Source: Pteria penguin
Taxonomy: Eukaryota; Mollusca; Bivalvia; Pterioida; Pteriidae
DNA: 64,000 bases
Direction of reading: 5' to 3'
Assembly: GCA_035048485.1 (NCBI GenBank)
Contig: CM068590.1
Location: 16,277,798-16,341,797 of the forward strand
Made by a program: the position numbers and the translations under genes. Positions 24,830-37,015 of this stretch are shown one piece after another. How positions within the stretch are numbered: the stretch's first letter is position 1; each line of letters starts with the position of its first letter. Below the pieces are notes generated by a model. That model did no database searches. It saw only the letters and a program-made list of their open reading frames with translations, and was not told the origin of the DNA.

Positions 24830-25135
24830 TGAAAGGTCAAGGTCACTTATTAACTAGGATTTAAAATACCATGAAACACTTATATCTCCTACACCTTTCA
24901 TCAGAATTTGATCGTATTTCACCAAGATGTTTTTAGATTCAGGGCTTTTGGACAAACGTCTCTCAATGTCATTTCTGAAAGGTCAAGGTCACTTACTAAC
25001 TAGGACTTACCATGAAGTACTTATATCTCTTACACCTTTCATCAGAATTTGATCATACTTCACCATATGTTATACAGGTTAAGGTCTTTTGGACAAATGT
25101 CATTCAAGGTCATTTCTGAAAGGTCATGGTCACGA
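24830..25135 (+). repeat. Tandem repeat (~140 bp) with GGTCAAGGTCA
   Basis: Two and a half units that start catttctgaaaggtcaaggt and contain cttatatctcctacaccttt and catcagaatttgatc. No coding potential. Confidence 0.8.
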
Positions 25136-25689
25136 TATAAAGTTTTATGTCATAACTAATCATGGTCAATCTTACTAATTTTAGTTTAAGATACTGTGAT
25201 CACTTGTTCTACAGCTGACTCAATTGGATATCCATATGATACATTGAGATTTGAAATCGTCATTTATTAATACATCGATTTTCTATATATTGAGTCATTC
25301 ATTTTCTTCATTACTGTCGTGCTTTTTGGAGAATCCATCAGTTTAACTTATTTTTTGTACATAAATTGAGTCATCAATTTCCTGCATAATAGTTATACCT
25401 GCCGTTCGGGGAGCATCCATCAGCCTTACTTTTACTCTTGTTCTTCATACGGAGGGTTATGAAATCTTTATGTGTGTATTTTGGAAACACTACTTTCTGT
25501 GAAAGTATTAAGATTTTGTCATAAGCCTGATAACCACACCACATATCTGTACATGTATATAAACTTACTGTCCCAAAGCGTCACCGATGTTGTAATATTT
25601 TGGAACATTTTCTGCTAGTGCAATATTGCGTGTTTATTCAAACAAAGTTTTGGGGTATATAGGAATCACCCTGTCTGTCTGTCCGTCTG

Positions 25690-26400
25690 TCCACCAACAT
25701 TGTCCGGGTCATAACTTCTCACCTTGTGCACGGATATCAATGATATTTCACAGAATTGTTGCTTAGGTTCCAATGGTGTGTCATGACCTTGAACCAAGGG
25801 TCATAGTTCAAAGGTCAAGGTCATGATAGACACAATAAGTAAAACCTTGTCCGGGCCGTAACTTCTTCCCCTGTCCACGGATTTCAATAATCTTTCACAG
25901 AATTGTTGCTTATCATCCAAGGGTGTCATGACTTTTTACCAAGGTGAAAGGTCCAGGTCATAATAGACACAAAAGTAAAACCTTGTCTGGGCCATACCTT
26001 CTCATCCTGTGCAATGTTTTCAATTATATTTCACAGAATTGTTGCTTAGAATCCAGGGGTGTGTCATGACCTTGAACCAAGGTCATGGTTCAAAGGTCAA
26101 GGTCATACTAGACATAATAATTAAAACTTTGTCCGGGCAATAACTTCTTACCCTGTGCACAGATTTCAGTAACATTTCACAGAATTGTTGCTTAGGATCC
26201 AAGGGTGTGTCTTGGCCATGAACCATGGTTATAGGTCAAAGGCCAAGGTCGTAATAGACACAATAAGTAAAACTTTGTCCGGGCCATAACTTCTCACCCT
26301 GTGCACAGATTTCAATAATATTTCACAGAATTTTTGCGTAGGATCCAAGGATGTGCAGTGACCTACCGAGGTCAAGGTCAGAATAAACACAAACCAAATT
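25690..26400 (+). repeat. Five ~145-bp tandem units rich in TCAAGGTCA
   Basis: Units start ttgtccgggccataacttct at about 25703, 25848, 25982, 26128 and 26274. They carry atttcacagaattgttgctt and caaaggtcaaggtcat. Each unit brings extended AGGTCA half-sites of the kind bound by monomeric nuclear receptors (ERR/NR4A type). Whether that matters in vivo is unknown. Confidence 0.85.
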
Positions 26401-27102
26401 GTTTTCATTCATTTTACCTCAAAATGAATAAGTGGGACATCCATTACATTTATGCCAGTGATGTATCTTGGGATAAATTATTGTATGTTTCAACTTTGTT
26501 GCCACGGGCGGTATTTGTCCCGTTAGGACAGCTCTAGTTTTTTCTTAAATCAATTCACTTACCTCCTATATGGAGAACGCGTATTTCAGGGATTCCAGTA
26601 GCAGCAATGAGACTTTTTCACAAACGCTTATATGATCCAGTTTTGTGATTTGTTATGAGTTATACCCCTCGGGGTTTATCTTCAATTTCTAAGTTAAATC
26701 TTATTTTTTTTTTATCTTTTGTTTCACCATGATTATTATCTTAAATGATAAAATAATTAAATACATATCATCTATGTGTGCTTCTTCATTAAATTCAAAT
26801 GTAGATTTCAAAATATGTATCATAGTATTTGTAAAAACTGATTGAAATATTGCATTATGGTCTAGGATAAAACCAAAGTCATAACCCATCATGCAATCGG
26901 AATCTCTTGCGCCTCTACTCGTAAAAGAAAGCTGCAATGTGTAAAACACAAAACGGATACGTACATTGAAATAGTCCCATTCCTCATTAGGGAAGCAACA
27001 GAGATTGGGCATGGACTGTGGCTTAATAGGTTTTCAAAGGAATCTAGTGGCGACGAATGCTTTATTGTGAGCTGTGTCTAACAAGTTGTTTTGTTTTTCT
27101 AG

Positions 27103-29465
27103 GTAAGCCAGTAGCGGCGATTTGTCATGGAGCCTGGATGTTCTGTTCAGCAAAGATTTTGAAGGGAAAGAGAATCACTTGTTTTATTGCGATAAAAGAC
27201 GACGTAGAGAATGCAGGGTATGTGGAATCTGTGGCATTGAATAAACACTTCATAGATATGAAATAATTTTAAGTATCGACATGGTACATCAGTGCAGTCA
27301 CACTTTAATATTACATGATGTGTGGCTGTCGGTCGCTTAAAAGGCTGAAAGTGATACACTGAAAGAAAGGATGGCACAATTATTACCCATGAGCAAAGTG
27401 TCCATTGTGACCTTGCCCAGGGACGCAGGGCTGGGTTGGGGTTACTTTTTTCTGTTGGGACAGTTCTAGTTTGTTAGTTAAAGGAGTTTAAAAGATAATA
27501 ATAGGCTAACAGACGCATTGTAGAAAAAATAGGAGAAGGAAACTTTGGAAGATCTAGATGTGGGATAAGGTATCACGAAGGAGTGTGTATCACTTTCCAA
27601 CAATTATTGTACAAAAAGATTGTTTGATGAGAAATAGGCCGATCAGTTATGTTAAACCGGCTTAGGAACCCACCTTCCCACTCACATCAATAGCAGCATA
27701 TTCAATATGATACCGTCATAGTATCGACTACGAAGACATTTCGCTATTTTGGAACTCGACGAGATAAAAGTATCGGAACTTGTATACAAGATCACCGTAG
27801 AAATTGGGGTGGGAAATTCCATTGGATACATATCGTTAAAAAGTAAAATTTCCGAATTTTGTTCTGACGTTCTGAATAAGACCTATCAAATTTTCCAAAA
27901 GTTTTTCCTAAGTTCATGGTACCTGTAACCCGGAGTTAAAAGTGCACAAGTACGTGTTGCAATGATGTAATAAAGGAGATCATTAACCTATCTGAAAAAA
28001 AACCAATACTGTGTGTCAGTAACTTTGTAAAGGTAGGTTAAAATAAGTAATTGAGACTCTTTTAGTGATAAAGTAAGTGATAAACAATTTTAATGTAAAT
28101 AAGAAAGTAACTGGTGTCAAATGGCTATGGCACTAGAGACATTTAGTGATATTGCTCTGTAAAGGTGAATGTCAACATTAGCGAATGTAAGAACAATTAG
28201 AACCTGAAATTTAAATGAAAACCAATCTATTTCACAATTTTTTCGGAGACATATGTATAGAAAAAGCCATGCCAATCTACAAATTAAGGTTCCTCCGACG
28301 ATCGGAAAATTGACGCATGAAGTTCTGTATCCGACGCCATAAACTGAGAAAATACCTAAGTCACTTATTCCATTTTAATTTATTCCATTGTCATATGTTC
28401 TAATTAAATGTAGTGCAGAATGGTTTAATTCTTTTAATGAATAGAATAACATTCAATAAAACCCAAATCCCATTTATCAGTTAATTGTTAAACAGAAGAA
28501 TTTGAAACTATTACTTGAGCATTTTCTCAGTTTATGGCGCCGAACCTTATATTCCTTCATTTTATCACTGAGAAAAGCTACCAATATTTTTCTCAATTCT
28601 TATTCTGAAACTATAAACCGATTCTAGAAGAAGATTTTATTTTATATATCATCTTAATATTGATTGTATTATGATGCCGAATGATTCAGGTTGATTCAGT
28701 ATGAATTTATAAAGTTTTAAATCTTCATCACTCACAATATTAACACAAGTACATGTAGTTATACCCAAGTTACGTCTTACCACGACCTTGTCCTCGATTA
28801 CGCCCGTTGTAGGCGCATTTGAAATTAAACTCTGCCATAGACATATTTTTAACTCGACTTACTTTAGAATAACCTGTCTTTGCTAGGTTATTGACACACA
28901 TTATGTAATCGTCTTTATTGTAGAGGTTAATGAAATACTTAAACAAACATGTCGTCAGTAGAATAACTTTGTCGGACACGTCAAATCGAAATTAATATTC
29001 CGGTAAGTTAGGCTAAAGATAAGGGCAGTCATATATACGATATACATGTATGTACACGATTCGTGTGTAGTACTTAACGATACAATCTTACCCATGCATG
29101 GTCAAATTACTGAGGGATTGGGGAGCCCCAACTTCCCCGCTTTCAACAAGCTTGTTGGACCTCAGTGATTGACATTAACAAAGTCTCTAGCAGGTAGGTA
29201 AAGTTATGCTGAAATGGGGGAGACTACTCATGACATTTTCTAATTATGTGATATACTACAAATACATTTAATTTTATATTGAATTGAGAAATTATATAGC
29301 GGATATGCGAGTGTATATCTTAACAATGTAAAATTGCAATTTCTATTTTACAGTGCACTCTATGAAGATTCTCCCGTTGTTGTCGATGGCAATATGATTA
29401 CGTCAAGGGTTCCCCAGGACCTTCCAGATTTCTGTAAAGCCATTATAGCACAACTGAAGAAATAA
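27103..29465 (+). CDS. DJ-1/PfpI-family protein, last two exons (partial at 5' end)
   Basis: Penultimate exon 27103-27217 (acceptor ttttctag, donor GTATGT) reads GKPVAAICHGAWMFCSAKIL then KGKRITCFIAIKDDVENAG. AICHG is the nucleophile elbow of the DJ-1/PfpI superfamily, with the reactive Cys in C-H-G. The terminal exon 29354-29465 (acceptor ttttacag) continues ALYEDSPVVVDGNMITSRVP, then QDLPDFCKAIIAQLKK and stop, the family's C-terminal strand and helix. Phases match (GG + T gives Gly). A polyadenylation signal AATAAA lies at 29575-29580. The family includes deglycases, chaperones and class-I amidotransferase-like proteins, usually ~180-190 aa, so the missing N-terminal half (Rossmann core, GGRAP motif) should lie upstream. 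I could not find those exons between 5.2 and 27 kb. The gene may have large introns, or this may be a partial duplicate. Confidence 0.85.
28329..28546. mobile_element. MITE, same family as 22029-22249
   Basis: Ends are ccgacgccataaactgag and its inverse ctcagtttatggcgccgaa. The tandem duplicate near 31860 reads straight through without it and so acts as an empty site. The insertion therefore postdates the duplication or was lost from copy 2. Confidence 0.8.
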
Positions 29466-29574
29466 TAGTGACCAGTGCATTTTCTCCGAGATAAGCATTT
29501 ATAGACGATACAATATGTGAACATAAGTCATGGTTATGATTTTTATGTGATTCTTTTTTAAATCGGAATTCTAG

Positions 29575-29580
29575 AATAAA
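29575..29580 (+). terminator. Polyadenylation signal AATAAA of the DJ-1-like gene
   Basis: A canonical AATAAA 110 bp after the stop codon of the terminal exon. In the duplicate the corresponding site is altered (gaatatttt), though another AATAAA occurs at 33043-33048. Confidence 0.6.
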
Positions 29581-30167
29581 TTTTCTCTATACTTTTCACA
29601 ATTTAGTTTTGAAGAGTTTTACATATAAATGCAGTATTTTAGTGGCTGTTGGTTTCAAAATTGACTGGACTGCAAAGCAAACCAGTCAATCAGTTGACAA
29701 TGCCCCTTTGTCTGTTCGTCTCAAGTCAACAATTCAGTGTAATTAGTAGCTAGGTAATCAATTAATTAAAACAAATTACAAGAGAGCTAAGTAACACTCA
29801 TCTTCTAGCTTTATATGCTTCAGTATAAATCCCGAAGCCTTTTTTACTTATTTGATAAAGACCAAGTGGTCGAAAATTCATAACAAAGAGCCCTTTTATC
29901 TTCACTGTAATTAATGTGTTTCCCTCTGGAAGTCTTAGAGATATTAATGTTCAAATAGATACCGTGAATCACATCCCTTTGCAATAAAAAAAATATTTTC
30001 CTGGTATGAAAATATTGTTTATTGGGTGCAGAAAAACGGTTTCTTCCTTATTATAATGAATAAAGATGTACTTTTTACATGTTGGCCGCTAGTAATAACC
30101 AATGACAGTTGTCGAACTTAAGACTAACACTGAATTGTATCATATACATCTTAAATTTCTACTTGCA

Positions 30168-30390
30168 AAGGAGAAACTGAAGACATCTGACAAAGCTGTA
30201 TGACAAATATCACCAAGGACATGCGCACAAAACATGATAATAATAGAATATACACTGAAAAACGACATTACAAAAATATTCGATTGTGCTGCGGTTACGA
30301 TACCGACTTAGGACGGTCAATTGAAGTAACAAACGTTATTCAGTTGGTATGTTTATCCGGTTTATGGGCGCCCACCTTCCCACTCACCAC
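30168..30390 (+). repeat. Dispersed ~220-bp repeat, copy 2 of 3
   Basis: gacatctgacaaagctgtatg, ttacgataccgacttaggac and cccaccttcccactcac match 11395-11605 and 49775-50005. A diverged tail (cccaccttcccactcac) also recurs at 27668. Confidence 0.6.
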
Positions 30391-30479
30391 TCACAATCAA
30401 AGGACACACAAAATACATTTAGCATAGTTACTGATGATTTATATAGTGACATACAAAATAATACAATTCGCCACCATTA

Positions 30480-30870
30480 TACCGCAAGGTGACACACTCT
30501 AAATGTGTTTCCTATTGATACTTTCATGATACACATGCTAAATGTGTGTATTCCTTTGATATATTCCCGACACGCACATTAATTGTGTATTTTCCCTTGA
30601 TACATTCATGATACGCGCACTAAATAAGTGTTTCCTTTGATATATTCACGACACGCACACTACATGTGTATTTTCCCTTGATACATTCATAACACGCACA
30701 CTAAATGTGTGTTTTTCATGGTACATTGTGGGTTTTCTTTGATACATTCATGGCACACATTAAATGTGTGCGTTTTCCTTTGATACATACATGGCACACA
30801 CAAAATGTGTGGGTTTTGCATTGGTACGTTCATGATACACTCAAACCAAATATGTTTTAAAAATATATAT
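30480..30870 (+). repeat. Minisatellite of ~40-45 bp (CACTAAATGTGTGTTTTCC...)
   Basis: About nine diverged units of cacacactaaatgtgtg followed by ttttcctttgatacattcat. Each unit contains a small self-complementary CACAnnnnATGTGTG hairpin. The same satellite plus flanking sequence recurs at 38340-38860. Confidence 0.8.
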
Positions 30871-32487
30871 AAAGCTCACAGAAAAATGGTCGTTGAGTTC
30901 AGTACAAATTAGGAGAAGGTACCTTTGTAAGATCTAGATATTGGATAAAGTAACACCACGGAGTACGTATCATTTTCCCCACCATTAACTTTCAAAAGGT
31001 TTATAGTGAGAAATATGAGGAGTATGTTGACTTCTAGAGAGTGGCATAAGCATGTGTTGCAATGATGTAATAAAAGAGGAAATTAACTAATAATGTGTGT
31101 CAATAACTACGTATATGTAGGTAAAAATAAATGGCATTCATTTAACCATTGCAATACTATTTTTAAATAGTTTTAAGTACGTCTGTGACTTCTACTTGCG
31201 TAATCTTTCGCCTTAAAAGTTGAATGTCAACGACAGGGAATGTAAGAATTAGAACATGAACACTGAAGGACAATCCATCTGTTTCAATTTTTTATCAGAG
31301 ACGTGTATTAGTAAACCGCCGAAGGGTTAATGATATCTCAAAGTCCATGGAATAAAAGAACAATATCGTGCACAATGTCATATTCAGACAAATGCGAACC
31401 CAAAGTATATTGAGGCTAGAGGAGCTGCTCGGGGGAATAAGCATCCCCTGCTTCCATGCAACGCCTGTCACAAAAGTCCTGCAACAGCTATTCAAGTTCA
31501 GGAAGTAAATCGATGCATACAAACATGAGCATATATAAGAGAAAGGACACTATGTCAAACGATCTCATTCTCGATGTGAAATGCTGTTGAACTGAAATTC
31601 AGGTGTCGGAGATGACCATGAACAAATGTCTGTATGTATAAATTTGTCAAATCAAGTATAGTAAACAAGTTCAAGGCAGAAATTTTCAATGATCAGATTT
31701 GAAAGGGGGTCTAAAATTGCACCAGACCCTTTTATCGTCCATAGAATGTCCTCGACGACAATTTCAATCGTTACTTAATATACCCTTGTGATATTAAAAT
31801 ATACATGTATGCTAGATGTACAAGTTCGTCCGACGATTTGAAATTTGACACCTGAAGTTCTATGTTGCTTTGTTTTATTATTGAGAAATGTAATCGATAT
31901 TTATTTCAATGTTAATTCAGAAAATGTAAACCGTTTGAAGAAGATTCAATATTCTTCAAATGATAGAATTACAATAATCAGTTGATTATTATGTAGATTA
32001 TGATGACGAATCCAATCTGATGACGTTTTTAAACATTATTTACAATATTAACACGAGTACATGCAGTTATACCCAGGTTAAGTATTACCACGACCTTGTC
32101 CTCGATTACGCCCGTTGTAGGTGCATTGAAAACTAAACTATGTCATAGATATCCTTTTTAACTCGACCCATATTAGAATCACCTGTCTCTGCCAGGTCGT
32201 TGACATACTTTATATAATAACCTATATCGTAGAGTTCAATGAAATACACAAAATGTACTGAAACAAGCATGTAACCAGTAGAATAACTTTGAGGGGCCCG
32301 ACGGAACGAAGTTAGCAATCAGGAAATTTGAGCTACAGATAAGGGCAGTATATACAATATATACCGACCATTAGTGTGTAATAACGATTTGATTTTAAAT
32401 ATACATGTTAAAATACTGAAGGAGGGGGAACCCCATCTTCCCCGCTTTCAATGAGCTCAGCAATTGACAACGACAAAAGCTCTAGCA

Positions 32488-32706
32488 CAGTAGCGGATCC
32501 AGGATTTCCGAAAAGGAGATTGGGGGGGAGGGGGGGGGGCACATGGGAAATTCAAGTATTAGCCAAAATACTCAATCTAATTAAAATTCGATCTTTATTT
32601 TGCGACACACATTACGGGAGCAAAATACAGATCGAATTTTAATTAGATTGCCAAAATACAGTTTGAGTGCCATCTCTGAAGAGCGCCCCCTTTAAGTCCG
32701 CCACTG
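32488..32706. mobile_element. 219-bp MITE-like element with perfect 22-bp internal hairpin
   Basis: Bounded by cagtagcggatccaggattt and agtccgccactg. Inside, 32573-32594 and 32629-32650 are exact reverse complements (22 bp each) separated by 34 bp. The tandem duplicate reads ...tctagcaggtaggtaaag near 29188 without the element, so an empty site is available for comparison. Confidence 0.8.
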
Positions 32707-32871
32707 TAGTAGGTAAGTTAAAATTATGCTGAAGTGTAGGGGGAGGGGAAGACGACTTATGACATTGTCTAATAAATGATAAACATGTACTACATAGTAC
32801 TTATAAGAAATCGTAGGGGACATGTGCATGTACATTTTACCAATGTTGAATTGCGGTTTCTATTTTACAAA

Positions 32872-32982
32872 GCACTCTATAAAGATTCTCCCGTTGTTGT
32901 CGATGGCAACATGGTTACATCAAGGACTCCCCAGGAGCTTCCAGACTTCTGCAAAGCCATTATAGCACAACTGAAGAAATGA
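32872..32982 (+). pseudogene. Duplicated terminal exon of the DJ-1-like gene with lost splice acceptor
   Basis: Encodes ALYKDSPVVVDGNMVTSRTP, then QELPDFCKAIIAQLKK and stop. The frame is intact, with only conservative changes from 29354-29465, and TSRTP is closer to the family norm than TSRVP. The acceptor differs: the functional copy has ttttacag|tgcactc, while this one has ttttacaaagcactc. The CAG is gone, and the only nearby AG is 3 bp further on, where splicing from the known donor would give a TAA within three codons. It is either a recently silenced exon or one served by a different upstream donor. No second penultimate exon was found. Confidence 0.7.
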
Positions 32983-33289
32983 CCAGTCTTAATGGCCGTT
33001 TATATTCTCCGATATTAGCAGTTCTAGACGATACAAAATCATAATAAAATCATTGGTATGACTATTGTGTCATTTTTAAAAATCGGAAATCAAGAATATT
33101 TTTTTACACCTAAACATGTCACATTTCACTTCTGCGGAGCTTTACATATAAATGCATTATCTTAGTGGCTGCTAGTTTCCAAATTGGTTAGACTGCAAAG
33201 CAAACCGATCACTCAATTGACAATACCCTTCTTTCTGTTCGTCTTAGGTCAACAATTCAATTAGTTGTTAAATTAAGCTAAGGTATTGA

Positions 33290-34574
33290 AGAACAATCCG
33301 TTGTATTATTTTCATACATAAAATATACATAGACCCTGATGAGGGGACGACCATTTGATTTGGGGAAGGGGGGCTGGCAAATTTTGTCGAGTTGGATGAT
33401 TTATTTTCAGATCTTTGAAGGATAGAATATTTATTTCCTTGATATCCTGGGACATGTTATTTATTTTCTTGACTTTTTGTCGCCAATAAATACTTGTTAG
33501 AATTGCATTGTAATATACATGTATGTCATTAACACACATCCCTTATATAATTATATTTTGTTAACAAAAACGTTCTAATATAAGGTAAATTCAACAAATA
33601 ATATGCAATCACTACTTTAATTGTATAGGTCTTTATAGTACTATTGCATAGGTCTTTATATTACTAGTTTCTATAGTGAAGTGTATAGCCTCTCTCAGTC
33701 TCTGGTATTCAGGGGGGGGGGGGGGGGGGGATTTCCATTTATCACTATAAAAGAATGTGTGAGGAAGTGTTGCTGTTTTGGCTTCCGAATGATAATACTT
33801 TATTCGTTTTTGACTTACTTTTGAACTATGTTATTTTAATGCAAAAAAGCATTTCCTAAATATTTCTGATATATTTGATATATTGATTTTTCACATTTTA
33901 ACTTTGTCTTCACTACTTCTAGATTAAATCTGAGAAACTTGGTAGATATTAAGCAAAGGTGTTCCTCATGTACAATTTTACATGTAAAAATTTTAAAGAA
34001 AATTAAAACTTACGGCCATCTACAATCATTGTTTAAAATCATTGTGCAATGTTTTCTATGTCTACGGTGAACAATATAGGCCCATTTGAGACTCTTTTTA
34101 CTTTTGCTATCATGTATGTTAAGTGAAGATACACATTTTTGTTGGTTTTACTTTTGCTCTCATTTTAAAGTCATGTTTGTGTTTATTTTACATTTGAATG
34201 TGTTAAAATCATTTGACGAATGTCCTTTTGCACTGGTTTGAATGAAAAATAAAAGACACTGTCAACAATATGGCCACGATAAATTTTGAAATGCACATGT
34301 AATGTAAACATCATCGTTGCATATGTGCTCAGGTGAGAGATGAGACAAATTCAATTAAGACCCATTTAGGGTCACTCGTTTTAGCGTAAAAATATCGGTG
34401 TACCTAGCATATAAATGAGGGGTGGACAACACAAGGGGAAGTTGGGGAAAGGGATTGGAAACTAACGGCAAGGGGACGCGAATGACACTATTCCGAACAA
34501 GATCTTGAATAGAAAATCTCTCAGAAAGCAAATGGCAGAGCCCTTGTTCCCTGTCTGCCCCTCAAAATGGACAT

Positions 34575-34578
<4 letters not shown>
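33290..34578. other. Intergenic DNA, no gene seen
   Basis: AT-rich sequence with a G-run of about 19 (33712-33730). Nothing coding is recognised. Confidence 0.45.

Positions 34579-34659
<81 letters not shown>
34579..34659. repeat. (TA)n microsatellite
   Basis: About 40 uninterrupted AT dinucleotides. Confidence 0.98.
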
Positions 34660-34664
<5 letters not shown>

Positions 34665-34875
34665 ACAATTGTATTAAGTTTTGTTGAACATATTGAATAG
34701 CACGATTTGTCCAGTGCAATAAATTCCGCTAAATTATGAGTTATACAGTTAAACTACTACACATTGTAGTATAAGGAAGAATCTGGCGAGCAAAGCGATC
34801 CGGAAAAATCAACATGTTTTATATGGAACATTGAGCTTTATATTTGCATGGTGTGGTATATGTACATACTAGTAG

Positions 34876-35158
34876 TAAGCCGGCGTGGCCTAGTGGTATC
34901 GCGTCGGACTCCTGATCGGGAGGCCGGGGTTCGAGTCCCGCTCTGGTCATGCCGGTGTCATGTCTTTCGGATGAGACAGTAAAAACCGAGGCCCCGTGTC
35001 GTGGTATGCATGGCACGTTAAAGATCCCTCACTGCTTCGGGTGGGTCCGTTGCAAAGGTCAAAATTTGTATGCCCCGCATCAGGCAGATGCCGTCACCAT
35101 ATACGTGAAATATTCGTGGTGTGACGTAAAACAAAAATCAATCAATCAATCAATCAAT
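34876..35158 (+). mobile_element. tRNA-derived SINE, family A, young full-length copy
   Basis: Head taagccggcgtggcctagtg with box B ggggttcgagtcc, then ctttcggatgagacagtaaa, tggcacgttaaagatccctc, gggtgggtccgttgcaaagg, aggcagatgccgtcaccat and gtgtgacgtaaaac. The tail has about six AATC units. An 11-bp target duplication CATACTAGTAG flanks it (34865-34875 and 35159-35169). It is nearly identical to 53592-53865, so the subfamily was active recently. Confidence 0.92.
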
Positions 35159-35697
35159 CATACTAGTAGCCAGAATATTCATTTTCATTTCAGTCAAAGC
35201 CAGATTTTTTATTTCCAGCATTTTCTGCGTCAGAATATTCATTTTCAAAAAGTGCCAGTCCCCCTTCAGAATCAAATGGTCGTCCCCTAATATCCATTGA
35301 ATGTCTTCAAATTTGACCATGACACTGAAATGTCATTTTCAAACTTGATCTGAAAACATTACAGCGTAATGAGATGAATTAATTTCTATCCTCAAATAAA
35401 ACTGACCCCGACATTTGTCCTTGAACTTCAGTTTAAGCTAATGCATATAGCCTCTTTCTGGAAGATCTAAACATGGTTACATGTATATAGACCATGACAA
35501 TATATATCGTGTGCCAGTGGCCCACATTCATGTTATACATATACGACTATATACAATGTTAATGTTTGATCTTTTGACCTTGAATATGGAATATTTAATT
35601 CATTAGTATAAACTGAGTGTTAAATTCTGAAAAATTATGTTAAAATATAATAAAATCACTGTTACGAGTTTTTAAGGGCCTCTTGGCTTGTGTAAAG

Positions 35698-35873
35698 TAA
35701 TCAAAATGATTTATAAAAGAGAGCTAAGTAACATCTATCTTCATCAAAATCTGCAAAGCAATTCCAGAGAAGAAGTCGAAAATGTGAAAAAGTTAACGAC
35801 GGGCGGACGACGACAGACGATGGACGGCGCACTATGACTATAGCTCACTTGAGCCTTTGGCTCAGGTGAGCTA
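35698..35873 (-). mobile_element. Terminal fragment of the bivalve-type element (see 10890-12884)
   Basis: Read on the minus strand it starts tagctcacctgagccaaagg, passes a gtccgtcgtc-type stretch and reaches gttaactttttcacattttc/gacttcttctc. This is the 5' end of the element type found at 10890. Confidence 0.65.
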
Positions 35874-35874
35874 A

Positions 35875-36490
35875 AAACCCTTTAACTTGGGCTATAGTAT
35901 TTAAACTGTTAGTGGTAGAGCTTTGATTCATCATATGTATGTTCCCATGACAAGAGCTTTGTTCCTCCTGACAAGAGCTTTCATTTGATACCATGACTTT
36001 TGACCTTGAGTCCTTTGACATATTTTTCAAAAACTTTAACCTGGACTCTATCTTTTAAGTTAATAGTGGTAAGGCATTGATACTTCACATAAAGGTCCCT
36101 CATGTCAAGAGCTTTCATTTGATATGATAACCCCTGACCTGGAAATCTGACCCATTTTCAAAAAACTTAAACCTCGGCTATATCATTTGAACCAATAGGG
36201 ATAGAGCTTTGATAATTCATACATAGGTTGCTCATGTCAAGGGCTTACATTTGATACCATGACCATTGACCTTGGACTTGAAATTTGACCTACTTCTCAA
36301 AAACTATTACCTGGGCTTTTTCTTTTAAAAAATTAGAGATCAGGATTTCACATGTAGATTCATTATGACCAGAGCTTTCATCTGGTTAACTTTTGACCTT
36401 TACCTTGGACATGACCTTAAACTGAGAAAACATTGAATATACGTCTGACAATGCCCCATCAGTGAGCTATGCTGTCTCCTGACAACTCTT
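35875..36490 (-). repeat. ~105-bp tandem units, inverse of 13260-13730
   Basis: About five diverged units with agagctttcatttgatacc, atgacttttgaccttgag and tttttcaaaaactttaacct. Confidence 0.7.
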
Positions 36491-37015
36491 GTTATTATTA
36501 CAGTAACCAGTGTGTTTCCCTCTGAAAGTCTTAGAGAGATTTATATTCAAATAAATAACTTGAATCACATGCCTTGGCAATGACAAAAATAATATCTTAC
36601 TGGTGTAAAAATGTACTTTATTGTTCAGAAATACAATTAAAGACATAAAATAACGTGTGTCAATACAATAATCGAATCATATATTTCTGAGATTTCAAAT
36701 GATCAATTTCTGAATGTCAGAAAATCCAGATATTATTTCATATGAGAGCTACAGAAAAATATATTCACGTATGAAAAATTCACTATTCAGCAAATATGAA
36801 AAGGTGAATATTTTATCAGTTTCATCAGTACATCAAGGTTTAGATATAAAGCAATTCAATGTAATATCAACAGGAAGTATAGTCCTACACTGATACGAAG
36901 TCCAAGTTCTATGACTTCTACCACATAGTTCAATCGTTTGAATAGGTGTGCTCCATTCTTAAACATTGAATCATTGATCCAGAAGGACACCCCTGCCATA
37001 TTTTTATTTTGTACA

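Larger units (their letters stand above)
27525..29760 (+). repeat. Tandem segmental duplication, copy 1
   Basis: Pairs with 30905-33290. Matched anchors are aggagaaggaaactttgg (27531) with aggagaaggtacctttg (30911), gttgcaatgatgtaataaa (27956/31055), accacgaccttgtcctcgat (28780/32089) and the DJ-1 terminal exon (29354/32874). Only copy 1 carries the MITE at 28329-28546. Confidence 0.8.
30905..33290 (+). repeat. Tandem segmental duplication, copy 2
   Basis: Second copy of the block at 27525-29760 (see the anchors there). It carries its own private insertion at 32488-32706 and the second DJ-1 terminal exon. There is no copy of the penultimate AICHG exon. Confidence 0.8.

Noticed and set aside
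26701..27012. 103-codon minus-strand open frame
   Set aside because: AT-rich with no recognisable motif, and part of the sequence is a diverged repeat also present near 15600-15760.
34462..34719. Open frame with a long Tyr-Ile run
   Set aside because: It is the translation of the (TA)n microsatellite.
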